Shown one piece after another: positions 34,997 to 42,896 of a stretch of DNA of 45,448 nt. Numbering within the stretch: position 1 is the stretch's first letter; each line of letters starts with the position of its first letter. Under the pieces are notes generated by a model. That model had not been told where the DNA came from. It saw only the letters and a list, made by a program, of their open reading frames with translations, and ran no database searches. Origin of the DNA: Saccharofermentans sp. (GTDB taxonomy: Bacteria > Bacillota > Clostridia > Saccharofermentanales > Saccharofermentanaceae); contig JAKSRK010000009.1 in NCBI GenBank assembly GCA_024403655.1, forward strand, positions 1 through 45,448, read 5' to 3'. A program made the position numbers and the translations under genes.

Positions 34997-36217
34997 TTAA
35001 ACTTTATAAAGCAAATCGAAGCAGGTATTTGCATAGGCATCTGTCATTCCTGCTATATAGTCAACGACCTTCCTTACCGGAACGCAGTCAGGTTCGGGGT
35101 GCGCCATATAAAACTTTGCAAAATCCTTAATGGCTCTGTTCTCCGAAGCATTTGCTTTCTCAATATCTTCACAGCATTTCATGAAAGCTTCAAAAACAGC
35201 TTCGATAACGATATCTATCGTTTTCTCATAAGTTGCAATCTTGGGAGCTTTATAGATTTCTTCAAAGTTCTTTGTAAGGAAATCGTTCATAGCCTTGAAG
35301 TTGCCTTCACTCATCCTTATCTCATCTGAGTTCATACTGCTGTGAATGATATCTCCAACCAGAATATTGATAGTCTCTGAATTAGTGGAGCCGAGCCTTG
35401 AGGTTACGCTGTCAGGAAGGAAGTCTCCTGTTCCGTTTACAATTCCGGCTCTTCTTGCATCTTCCACGTCTCTTCCGACATAAGCAATCTTATCGGCAAA
35501 TCTTACAACGCATCCTTCCAAAGTAGCAGGAGCACTCCTGTCCTTCTCGGGCTTATCAGATATCTGCTTCTCGGTCTTATCTCTTAAAGGCTTCAGAACA
35601 TATTCATTATATGTCTCACCGCAGTGGGATACTATTCCGTCTCTGACTTCAAAAGTAAGATTCAGTCCGTGGTCACCCGGACGGTGTTCTTCGAGAACAT
35701 CCAGAACGCGAAGGCTATGTACCTCATGCTCAAAGTACAAAGAAGGATCGACCGTCTTTATGCACTTATTAAGAGCTCTCTCTCCGCTGTGTCCGAACGG
35801 AGCATGACCCAGATCATGCCCCATGGCTATAGCCTGTATCAGATCGGTATTGAGATTTAATGCGCGACCTATAATCGTCGAGATGTAATTAACATAGATA
35901 ACATGCTCTATTCTTGAGCAGATATGGTCATTGGTCGGATTAAAGAAAACCTGTGTCTTATGTCTTAATCTTCTGAAAGACTGAGAGAAAATTATTCTTC
36001 CCATATCTCTTTCATAAGGACTTCTTATAAGGCAGGGTTTTTCTTCCTTCAATCTTCCTCTGGTAAGATCGCTCTTTTGAGCGTAGGGAGACAGACTCCT
36101 CTCTCGTTCTTCCCTGATTAGTCTGACGAACTCAGTATCCTTCTCATTCTTCATGAGCTGAGGCTCAACATCTATCTTATCGAATTCATCACTATACATC
36201 TCGAACAAGCTGTACAT
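34997..36217 (-). CDS. Deoxyguanosinetriphosphate triphosphohydrolase-like protein
   Basis: A 406-residue HD-domain dNTP triphosphohydrolase of the Dgt family, releasing deoxynucleoside and tripolyphosphate. The start region RSPYERDMGRIIFSQSFRRLRHKTQVF is diagnostic; the HD site comprises SRIEHV (His105) and AMGHDLGHAPFGHSGE (His134, Asp135), with RFADKIAYVGRD further on. This short form lacks extra C-terminal regulatory segments and may act on several dNTPs. ATG with AAAGGAG nine bases upstream. It lies 4 bp after pcrA and 12 bp before the YfbR-like gene. In other bacteria the family also limits phage by dNTP depletion, but nothing here shows that role. Confidence 0.93.
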   Translation of the reverse strand: MYSLFEMYSDEFDKIDVEPQLMKNEKDTEFVRLIREERERSLSPYAQKSDLTRGRLKEEKPCLIRSPYERDMGRIIFSQSFRRLRHKTQVFFNPTNDHICSRIEHVIYVNYISTIIGRALNLNTDLIQAIAMGHDLGHAPFGHSGERALNKCIKTVDPSLYFEHEVHSLRVLDVLEEHRPGDHGLNLTFEVRDGIVSHCGETYNEYVLKPLRDKTEKQISDKPEKDRSAPATLEGCVVRFADKIAYVGRDVEDARRAGIVNGTGDFLPDSVTSRLGSTNSETINILVGDIIHSSMNSDEIRMSEGNFKAMNDFLTKNFEEIYKAPKIATYEKTIDIVIEAVFEAFMKCCEDIEKANASENRAIKDFAKFYMAHPEPDCVPVRKVVDYIAGMTDAYANTCFDLLYKV

Positions 36218-36221
36218 AGGA

Positions 36222-38663
36222 TTAGTCTCCTTTCTTAAGGCCTGCCGTACCTGCCAGCATATTCTTTCTCATGCCGTCAAAATCTACTGTAATAAGAGCA
36301 TCGCCTGCAACAGGCTCTACCTTAAGTACAACACCTGTACCGAATCTGTCATGTCTTACCTTCATATCCTTATATATCTCGGAAGGACTTAATGAACCTG
36401 ACTTCTGTACCGTCGAGGATTTCTTCTCAGGCTTGGATGTAACACCGGAAGACAATGCACTTGCAATATTCCTCCTCGCCATTTCTCTGGCCTTCGAATT
36501 GACAGCCTCGACAGGCTTCTTCTCGACTTCTCTTGCACCACCCATTCTGTACAGATGCGAAGGATCTATCTCCTTCAGGAAACGTGAAGGAGGCAGACAC
36601 TGGGTCTGACCAAAGAGCATTCTCTGTCTGGTAAGTACAATGAATAGATTCTTCTTTGCTCTTGTAATGGCAACATACATAAGACGTCTTTCTTCTTCGG
36701 TATCTGCCGCTGAAGCGATTGATTTATAACTCGGGAAGATACCATCCTCTGCACCAATCAGGAATACTGCACCGAACTCAAGTCCCTTGGCACTATGTAT
36801 GGACATAAGCTTGACGAAGTCTTCCGACTCGTCTTCGCCATCACCCTGGGAATACAAAGCGGCATTCTCCAGATAAAGAGACAGTATTCCTCTTAAGGTA
36901 TCTGCAGTCTGATTCTCTTCTTCAAAGTACTCATCCTCTGCAATCTGTTCCTTAAGATCCTCTGCTTCCCCTGTAGCCCTGTGATTCTTCTCATACTCGG
37001 CTGCTTCTGAAAGCAATTCCTTTAAGTTCTCGACACGGTCTGTAAGTTCACCCTTACTCTCTCTCTGGTCGATAATCTCCTGTATGATTCCTGATTCATT
37101 CTCGACATAATCCACGAAGTCTGGGAAAGATATCTCATCCTGATCCATAACGGATCTGAAGCCGTCTATAAGACTACAGAAGGCCTTAAGCTTTACAGCG
37201 GATCTTATAAGCTCCTCGTATTCGGAAGCTCTACTTGCTATGTCGAACATGGAAGTATGCTCTTCCATTGCAATCGCTCTTATCTTATCTACGGTAGTAT
37301 CACCGATTCCTCTCTTGGGAACATTGATAATTCTGTCGAATGCAAGATCATCTTTGCTGTCGTTAATGAGTCGAAGATATGCAAGGATATCCTTGATTTC
37401 CTTACGATCGTAGAATCGCATGCCTCCATAGATTCTGAAAGGAATGCCCTTATCTCTGAGCGCCGACTCTATAGATCTCGACAAAGCGTTCATTCTGTAA
37501 AGAATCGCTATATCCGAATATTGGAACTTGCCCTTCTGGACCATACGCTTAATCGTATCCGCAGTCCATGTGGCCTCAATATTCTGGCTGTCCGTATTGG
37601 CAACGATAATCTTGTCGCCTTCTCCTCCGTCAGTTCTGAGAGCCTTGCTCTTACGGCTTGTGTTATGAGCAATAACTTCATTTGCTGCAGCAAGTATTGT
37701 TGCCGTCGATCTGTAGTTCTGCTCGAGCTTGATAACTCTGGCCTCTTTGAAGTCCTTCTCGAAGTTTAAGATCATTCGGACATCAGCGCCTCTGAAGGCA
37801 TAAATAGACTGGTCGTCGTCACCTACTACACAGATATTTCTGTGACCGCCGGCAAGCAGTATAACAGCCTGATACTGAGGCTGGTTGGTATCCTGATACT
37901 CGTCGACCATTATGTACTTGAACTTATTTCTGTAGTACTCAAGAATATCCGGATTATTCTTAAGAAGATGAACCATGTTGACAAGAATGTCATCGAAGTC
38001 CATGGCATTATTCTCACGAAGCTTTGCATTGTACTTCTTATATACCTTCGCTGCATTCTGACGCGCAATATCAGCTCCCGCCAGCTGTTCGTACTGTTCG
38101 GGGCTTACCATATGGTTCTTGGAATTGGTTATCTCGTAGAGGAAATTCCTGGGCTTAAAAAGCTTCTCTGATATATCCAGTTCCTGCATACATTGCTTTA
38201 CCATCTTAAGCTGATCATCAGTATCGAGGATAGTAAAGTTCTTATCGTAGCCGATAAGGTCAGCATGCCTTCTCATTATTCTGGCAAATATTGAGTGGAA
38301 AGTACCGCACCATATGTACTGGGACTTATTTCCCACCAATGCGGTAATTCTCTCCTTCATCTCATTAGCTGCCTTGTTGGTGAAGGTAATGGCAAGAATG
38401 GAACCGGGAGCAACATTGTGCTTCTTCATCATGTAAGCGATTCTGTAAGTGATTACTCTCGTCTTACCCGATCCTGCTCCCGCCAGTATAAGAAGAGGTC
38501 CGTCAAGGTGCATAACAGCATCCTTCTGCTCGGGATTAAGACCTTCAAGAAGGCTGTCTGCATCGTCATTGCCGCTATTTGCCGTAGTCGCGTTATTGTA
38601 TAATTCATCGAGCTCGGCAAAGAAATCATTTCCGCCGATCATCTCATTATCCGGGTTGCTCAC
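36222..38663 (-). CDS. pcrA: ATP-dependent DNA helicase PcrA/UvrD
   Basis: Superfamily-1 3'-5' helicase for repair and removal of recombinase and transcription obstacles. The 813-residue product has about 40 extra residues at the N-terminus before the Q-motif (GLNPEQKDAV), then Walker A AGAGSGKT (61-68), Walker B DEYQDTN, motif III GDDDQSIYAFRGAD, motif V IHSAKGLEFGAVFLIG and motif VI YVAITRAKK. A C-terminal RNA-polymerase-binding Tudor-like domain follows (last 55 residues, VRHDRFGTGVVLKVE). The start is GTG with GGAG six bases upstream. First gene of the long unit ending at thrC. No LexA-like site is visible upstream. Confidence 0.97.
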   Translation of the reverse strand: MSNPDNEMIGGNDFFAELDELYNNATTANSGNDDADSLLEGLNPEQKDAVMHLDGPLLILAGAGSGKTRVITYRIAYMMKKHNVAPGSILAITFTNKAANEMKERITALVGNKSQYIWCGTFHSIFARIMRRHADLIGYDKNFTILDTDDQLKMVKQCMQELDISEKLFKPRNFLYEITNSKNHMVSPEQYEQLAGADIARQNAAKVYKKYNAKLRENNAMDFDDILVNMVHLLKNNPDILEYYRNKFKYIMVDEYQDTNQPQYQAVILLAGGHRNICVVGDDDQSIYAFRGADVRMILNFEKDFKEARVIKLEQNYRSTATILAAANEVIAHNTSRKSKALRTDGGEGDKIIVANTDSQNIEATWTADTIKRMVQKGKFQYSDIAILYRMNALSRSIESALRDKGIPFRIYGGMRFYDRKEIKDILAYLRLINDSKDDLAFDRIINVPKRGIGDTTVDKIRAIAMEEHTSMFDIASRASEYEELIRSAVKLKAFCSLIDGFRSVMDQDEISFPDFVDYVENESGIIQEIIDQRESKGELTDRVENLKELLSEAAEYEKNHRATGEAEDLKEQIAEDEYFEEENQTADTLRGILSLYLENAALYSQGDGEDESEDFVKLMSIHSAKGLEFGAVFLIGAEDGIFPSYKSIASAADTEEERRLMYVAITRAKKNLFIVLTRQRMLFGQTQCLPPSRFLKEIDPSHLYRMGGAREVEKKPVEAVNSKAREMARRNIASALSSGVTSKPEKKSSTVQKSGSLSPSEIYKDMKVRHDRFGTGVVLKVEPVAGDALITVDFDGMRKNMLAGTAGLKKGD

Positions 38664-38697
38664 TGTAGTCTCCGTAATCTGTATATAATTTTTTCTA

Positions 38698-38706
38698 ATT
38701 ATAACA
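38698..38706 (-). promoter_or_regulatory. Extended -10 promoter of pcrA
   Basis: TGTTATAAT on the minus strand is a perfect extended -10 element 35 bp before the GTG start; no good -35 is seen. The rest of the 104-bp gap is AT-rich, without a clear terminator for the ECF gene. Confidence 0.55.
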
Positions 38707-38767
38707 GATAAGAGTGCTTACGTTTTTCTATAATTGCACAATATGTTCAGTTTGCAAAGAAGTGTAC

Positions 38768-39274
38768 TTATAAACGTACTTTATCAAAAGCCTTAACGTA
38801 AGTCAGAGGTATTGCAGCAACAATTGCAGCCGCAGCCTGAATGAGATTAGGAACAATACTTCCTATAGCTGCATTTATTCCGTAAACGAAAGGCAGTGCT
38901 TCAAAAGCAAAGTAGCCTGCTACCATTATCAGCTCCGCCAATACTGCTGCGAGAAGTCTTCTTGCAAGAGGAACTTTGTCAGTTTTGCTCTTTTTAAGAA
39001 TCAGACCTGCGACAAGTCCCATTGCACCCTTGATAATAAATGTGGGAACGACATACTGGGCATAGCCTGCCAGAAGATCTGCAAGAGCAGAGCCGATTGC
39101 TGCCGGAAGGGCTGCAAACGGGCCCAGAATATATGAACTTAAGATAATTATCAGATCTCCGAGGTTCACGTGTCCGATTGCAGTCGGAACATGAAGCTCT
39201 GTTCCTATAAATACGAATGCCGCCAATACTCCTGCCAGAGCTATTTTCTTTAAGCTTGTTCTCTGATTACTCAT
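38768..39274 (-). CDS. ECF transporter S component (possible vitamin B6 or other vitamin)
   Basis: A 168-residue integral membrane protein with five or six helices, resembling energy-coupling-factor substrate-binding S components (ECF-type riboflavin transporter S family). Characteristic are the TAIGHVNLGDLIIILSSYILGPFAALPAAIGSALADL region and the final LIQAAAAIVAAIPL helix. The energising ATPases and EcfT would be shared and encoded elsewhere. It is divergent from a MocR/PdxR-like regulator gene, a frequent partner of pyridoxine uptake genes, so vitamin B6 uptake is a reasonable inference; other thiamine-like or pantothenate-like substrates are not excluded. ATG with GGAG eight bases upstream. 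Confidence 0.85.
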   Translation of the reverse strand: MSNQRTSLKKIALAGVLAAFVFIGTELHVPTAIGHVNLGDLIIILSSYILGPFAALPAAIGSALADLLAGYAQYVVPTFIIKGAMGLVAGLILKKSKTDKVPLARRLLAAVLAELIMVAGYFAFEALPFVYGINAAIGSIVPNLIQAAAAIVAAIPLTYVKAFDKVRL

Positions 39275-39314
39275 CTCTTTATCTCCATACGATTTGCAAT
39301 TTCAATGCATATAG

Positions 39315-39343
39315 GTTACAACATATCTGATTATAAATAATAT
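39315..39343 (+). promoter_or_regulatory. Candidate promoter of the MocR-type gene
   Basis: GTTACA (39315-39320) and TAATAT (39338-39343) are separated by 17 bp on the plus strand; the start codon is 28 bp downstream, giving a very short leader without a normal ribosome binding site. Confidence 0.4.
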
Positions 39344-39373
39344 CCAGATTAGGAGTTTTTAATATAACCAGAT
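39325..39373. promoter_or_regulatory. Three CAGAT-type repeats in the ECF/MocR intergenic region
   Basis: ATCTG (39325-39329, inverted), CCAGAT (39344-39349) and CCAGAT (39368-39373, overlapping the start codon). The two direct copies are 24 bp apart. Two direct repeats with one inverted copy is a layout reported for MocR-type regulator operators, so this is a candidate autoregulatory site. Confidence 0.4.
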
Positions 39374-40463
39374 GAACAGAGTCAGGAATTCAGATGAGAC
39401 ATCCTATATGCAGATTTACAGACGTATCAAAAGAGATATCGTTGATAAAATCTATCCTTACAACAGTAAAATACCTTCCAAAAGAACCATAGCGTCAGAG
39501 TTCGGTGTCAGTGTTATAACGGTCGAACACGCCTACGATCTTTTATGCGATGAAGGATACATAAGAAGCGTTCAAAGAAGCGGTTACTTTGTCGATTTTA
39601 AGTCTACCGACGGCTTCTCTTCTTTCCCTGACAAAGAGCCTTCGGCAATCTTTTCAAATACGACTTACGAGAATGAAGCTTCTTCATTCGGCTTTCCTTC
39701 TACTGTTTTATGCAAGACGATGAGGAAAGTAATAACCAATCGTGAGGAGGATATTCTTCAAAAATCTCCCAACAGCGGTACCCTGGAATTAAGAGAATCA
39801 ATAGCCCGCTACCTGGCCCGCAACAAGGACATCAGAGTAGATCCGTCAAGAATAGTAGTAGGGTCAGGTGCGGAATATCTTTATAACCTGATAGCCTCCC
39901 TTATCGGAAGAGGCACCAAGGTTGCACTTGAAGATCCTTCCTACGACAAGATAAGCCGCGTTTACGACAGCTTCGGAATCTCATGCGATTTCCTGCCCAT
40001 GACCAAGGACGGCATAAAAAGCAGCAGTCTTAAAGCTACCGATGCCAAAGTCCTGCATATATCTCCCTTCAGAAGTTATCCGTCGGGAATCTCGGCCTCC
40101 GCATCCAAACGTCACGAGTATATAAGATGGGCAGATGAAAGATCCGGCCTAATCATAGAAGACGATTACGAATCTGAATTCTCGGTCCTCGGTAAGCCGG
40201 TAGAGACTTTGTTCTCGATGGCTGATAACGATAATGTCATCTACCTTAATACGTTTTCAAAAACCATCTCCCCCGCACTTCGTGTAGGCTATATGGTTCT
40301 TCCGGAGAATCTTTTATGGTTATTTAATGAGCAACTGGGGTTTTATTCCTGCACAGTACCCACCTTTGAGCAGCTGGTACTGTCGGAGCTTCTGTCAGGA
40401 GGAGCCTTCGAGAGACATATAAACAGGGTAAGACGTAAGATAAGATCTTCACTTCCCACATAA
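39372..40463 (+). CDS. MocR-family (GntR/aminotransferase) transcriptional regulator, C-terminally shortened
   Basis: An N-terminal winged helix (residues 12-75: IPSKRTIASEFGVSVITVEHAYDLL and SVQRSGYFV) is fused to a fold-type I aminotransferase-like domain (100-363). PLP-site residues are present: EDPSYD, IIEDDYESEF and NTFSKTISPALRVGY with the PLP Lys at 297. The segment usually reading TPSHQFPTG is SPFRSYPSG here. The protein stops after HINRVRRKIRSSLPT, about 90 residues before the usual MocR end, with a terminator directly after the stop and no remnant downstream. The ATG at 39372 is the only possible start, since a TAA lies in frame at 39360. Probably controls the divergent ECF gene. 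Confidence 0.85.
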   Translation: MNRVRNSDETSYMQIYRRIKRDIVDKIYPYNSKIPSKRTIASEFGVSVITVEHAYDLLCDEGYIRSVQRSGYFVDFKSTDGFSSFPDKEPSAIFSNTTYENEASSFGFPSTVLCKTMRKVITNREEDILQKSPNSGTLELRESIARYLARNKDIRVDPSRIVVGSGAEYLYNLIASLIGRGTKVALEDPSYDKISRVYDSFGISCDFLPMTKDGIKSSSLKATDAKVLHISPFRSYPSGISASASKRHEYIRWADERSGLIIEDDYESEFSVLGKPVETLFSMADNDNVIYLNTFSKTISPALRVGYMVLPENLLWLFNEQLGFYSCTVPTFEQLVLSELLSGGAFERHINRVRRKIRSSLPT

Positions 40464-40500
40464 GCAAAAACGGCACGGAAAACTCCGTGCCGTTTGTAGT
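40464..40500. terminator. Bidirectional terminator between the MocR-type gene and ackA
   Basis: AAACGGCACGGA (40468-40479) and TCCGTGCCGTTT (40484-40495) form a perfect 12-bp stem with a 4-base loop. It is followed by TTTG on plus and by TTTTTGCTT on minus, so it serves both converging genes. Confidence 0.92.
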
Positions 40501-40523
40501 TACTGAATTCAAATGTCTTCTTA

Positions 40524-41714
40524 TCAGAGAAGAGCCTTTGTCTCCTGAGCGATTGCAAGCTCTTCGTTTGTAGGGATAACTACAATCTTTACCTTGGAAT
40601 CGTCTGCGCTGATTACAGCCTCGCATCTTGTGCCGTTGTTCTTTGCGGGATCGATCTTAGCACCCATGAACTCAAGAGGCTTGATGATTGCTTCACGGAT
40701 TGTATCAGTATTCTCACCAATACCAGCTGTGAATACGATTACATCAACACCGCCCATAGCAGCAGCATAAGAACCAACGATCTTTGTTCCCTGATAGCTG
40801 AACATATCAAGAGCAAGCTGAGCTCTCTCGTTGCCCTCTGAAGCAGCCTTTGCAAGATCACGGAAGTCAGAGCTTACACCGGATACACCGAGTACACCGG
40901 ACTTCTTGTTCATGAGAGTATCCATCTCTTCTGCACTCTTGCCTTCCATCTTCTGGATGAAAGGAACGATAGCAGGATCGATATCACCTGTTCTTGTACC
41001 CATGCAGATACCAGCAAGAGGAGTAAGACCCATTGATGTATCTACGCACTTGCCATCCTTAACAGCAGCAAAAGAAGAACCGTTACCAAGGTGGCATGTA
41101 ATCATCTTAAGTCCCTCCTGAGGGATGTTAAGGAACTCTGCAGCTCTCTTGGAAACATATCTGTGAGATGTTCCGTGGAAGCCGTATCTTCTGATGGAGT
41201 ACTTCTCGAAATACTCATAAGGAAGAGCATACATATAAGCCTTGGGGGGCATTGTCATGTGGAAAGCTGTATCGAATACTGCAACCTGAGGAGTACCTGC
41301 AGGAAGAGCAGCCTCACAAGCTTCGATACCAACGAGGTTAACGGGGTTATGAAGAGGACCTAAGTCAAAGCAGTCTCTGATAACCTTCTTAACGTCCTCA
41401 TTTACGATAACGGACTCACTGTAGTGCATACCTGCGTGAAGAACTCTGTGTCCTACAGCAGCAATCTCGGATACATCGGAGATAACACCGGAATCCTTAT
41501 CTGTAAGCTGTGCAAGAACAAGCTTTACAGCCGTCATATGGTCGGGAATAGCTACTTCCTTCTCGATAGCATCCTTACCTGTAGGCTTATAAGAAAGCTT
41601 ACCGTCGATACCGATTCTGTCGGCATTACCCTTGGCAAGTACTGTACCGTTGTCTACGTCGAAAAGCTGAAACTTACAAGAAGAGCTTCCGCAGTTAATA
41701 ACAAGAATATTCAT
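40524..41714 (-). CDS. ackA: Acetate kinase
   Basis: Makes ATP and acetate from acetyl phosphate and ADP, the energy-yielding step of acetate fermentation. The 396-residue product has the N-terminal signature LVINCGSSSCKFQLF (5-19), the motif GTSHRYVSKRAAE, HLGNGSS (phosphate loop), MGTRTGDIDP and FTAGIGENTDTIRE. Full length. It lies 24 bp after pta with AAAGGAG 10 bases upstream of ATG, and ends at a shared bidirectional terminator. Confidence 0.98.
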   Translation of the reverse strand: MNILVINCGSSSCKFQLFDVDNGTVLAKGNADRIGIDGKLSYKPTGKDAIEKEVAIPDHMTAVKLVLAQLTDKDSGVISDVSEIAAVGHRVLHAGMHYSESVIVNEDVKKVIRDCFDLGPLHNPVNLVGIEACEAALPAGTPQVAVFDTAFHMTMPPKAYMYALPYEYFEKYSIRRYGFHGTSHRYVSKRAAEFLNIPQEGLKMITCHLGNGSSFAAVKDGKCVDTSMGLTPLAGICMGTRTGDIDPAIVPFIQKMEGKSAEEMDTLMNKKSGVLGVSGVSSDFRDLAKAASEGNERAQLALDMFSYQGTKIVGSYAAAMGGVDVIVFTAGIGENTDTIREAIIKPLEFMGAKIDPAKNNGTRCEAVISADDSKVKIVVIPTNEELAIAQETKALL

Positions 41715-41738
41715 TTTTTATTTGCTCCTTTATTTTTA

Positions 41739-42827
41739 TCAGCCCTGTGTCTGAGCCTGAACTGCAGTAATTGCAACCGTTCCTACGATATCGTCTGCAT
41801 AGCAGCCGCGGGAAAGGTCATTAACGGGCATTGCAAGACCCTGAAGAACAGGACCGTAAGCATTTGCCTTAGCAAGTCTCTGAACAAGCTTGTAACCGAT
41901 GTTACCTGCCTCAAGAGAGGGGAATACCAATGTGTTGGCATGACCGGCAACCTTGCTCTCAGGTGCCTTAAGCTTACCAACAGACTCAACGAGAGCAGCA
42001 TCGAGCTGAAGCTCACCGTCTACGATAAGCTCAGGATACTTCTCGTGAGCAATCTTAACAGCCTCAGAAACCTTAGTAACGTCATCGTGCTTAGCAGAAC
42101 CCATTGTTGAATATGAAAGCATTGCAACCTTTGCCTGCTTACCGGAGAACTGCTCAAATGAATCAGCAGAAAGCTTTGCAATCTCAGCAAGCTTGGGAGA
42201 ATCAAAGTCAGTGTTAACTGCGCAGTCAGCAAAAATGAAAAGACCATTCTCACCGAGAGTACAATCAGGTACTTCCATCATGAAGAAACCGGATACGGAA
42301 GAAACACCGGGCTTCATCTTAAGGAGCTGCAAAGCGGGACGGATTGTATTACCTGTGGAGTGGCAAGCACCGGATACGGCACCGTCAGCATCACCGCACT
42401 TGCACATAAGGCATGCATAGTACATGTAATCTGTCTCCATAAGTTCCTGAGCCTTCTCGGGAGTGATACCCTTCTTCTTTGCGCCCTCTACAAGAGCCTC
42501 TGTCTCCTCTGCGGAAAGGCCCTTCTTCTCAGCCTTCTTCTTAGCTGCAGCAGCCATTGTCTCAACGCCTCTAAGCTCAATAAACTTATCGATATACTTC
42601 TGCTTATTCTCGTCGTTGAAGGGATCTACGATCTTAGCGCCGGAGATATCAAATCCTGCTCCGTACTTTGTAATCTCTTCAGGTGTTCCTATGATAATGA
42701 GGTCAGCGATTCCTTCCTTAAGAATCTTCTCTGCTGCCTCGAATGTTCTTGTGTCCATTGACTCAGGAAGAACGATAGTCTTCTTGTCAGCCATAGCCTT
42801 AGCCTTGATATCATCAATAAATGCCAT
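41739..42827 (-). CDS. pta: Phosphate acetyltransferase with a helical insertion
   Basis: Converts acetyl-CoA and phosphate to acetyl phosphate for AckA. The 362-residue product has the short-type Pta fold: KTIVLPESMDTRTFEAAEKIL, GDADGAVSGACHSTGNTIRPAL (catalytic region), FFMMEVPDCTLGENGLFIFADCAVN, and a C-terminus ending with GLAMPVNDLSRGCYADDIVG. Residues about 87-117 (VETMAAAAKKKAEKKG ... VEGA) are a Lys/Ala/Glu-rich helical insertion that typical 325-335-residue Pta proteins lack. Own promoter at 42867-42895 (TTGAAA-17-TATACT). Confidence 0.97.
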   Translation of the reverse strand: MAFIDDIKAKAMADKKTIVLPESMDTRTFEAAEKILKEGIADLIIIGTPEEITKYGAGFDISGAKIVDPFNDENKQKYIDKFIELRGVETMAAAAKKKAEKKGLSAEETEALVEGAKKKGITPEKAQELMETDYMYYACLMCKCGDADGAVSGACHSTGNTIRPALQLLKMKPGVSSVSGFFMMEVPDCTLGENGLFIFADCAVNTDFDSPKLAEIAKLSADSFEQFSGKQAKVAMLSYSTMGSAKHDDVTKVSEAVKIAHEKYPELIVDGELQLDAALVESVGKLKAPESKVAGHANTLVFPSLEAGNIGYKLVQRLAKANAYGPVLQGLAMPVNDLSRGCYADDIVGTVAITAVQAQTQG

Positions 42828-42866
42828 GTGAACTGCTCTCCTTTATAACTTAATTAAACGTTCCTA

Positions 42867-42895
42867 AGTATACTCTTGTAACATTTTGATTTCAA
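42867..42895 (-). promoter_or_regulatory. Promoter of pta-ackA
   Basis: TTGAAA (42890-42895) and TATACT (42867-42872) separated by exactly 17 bp, immediately before the pta gene; the -35 abuts the stop codon of the upstream gene. Confidence 0.7.
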
Positions 42896-42896
42896 A

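Noticed and set aside
34997..36217. Phage-defence locus based on the dGTPase-like gene
   Set aside because: The gene sits in a housekeeping operon with no mobile-element or defence-island signs; kept only as a low-weight possibility.
38664..38767. LexA box upstream of pcrA
   Set aside because: No GAAC-N4-GTTC palindrome is present in the interval.
41424..42110. 228-codon open frame on plus spanning ackA/pta
   Set aside because: Antisense to two conserved coding genes and crosses their junction; composition is not protein-like.
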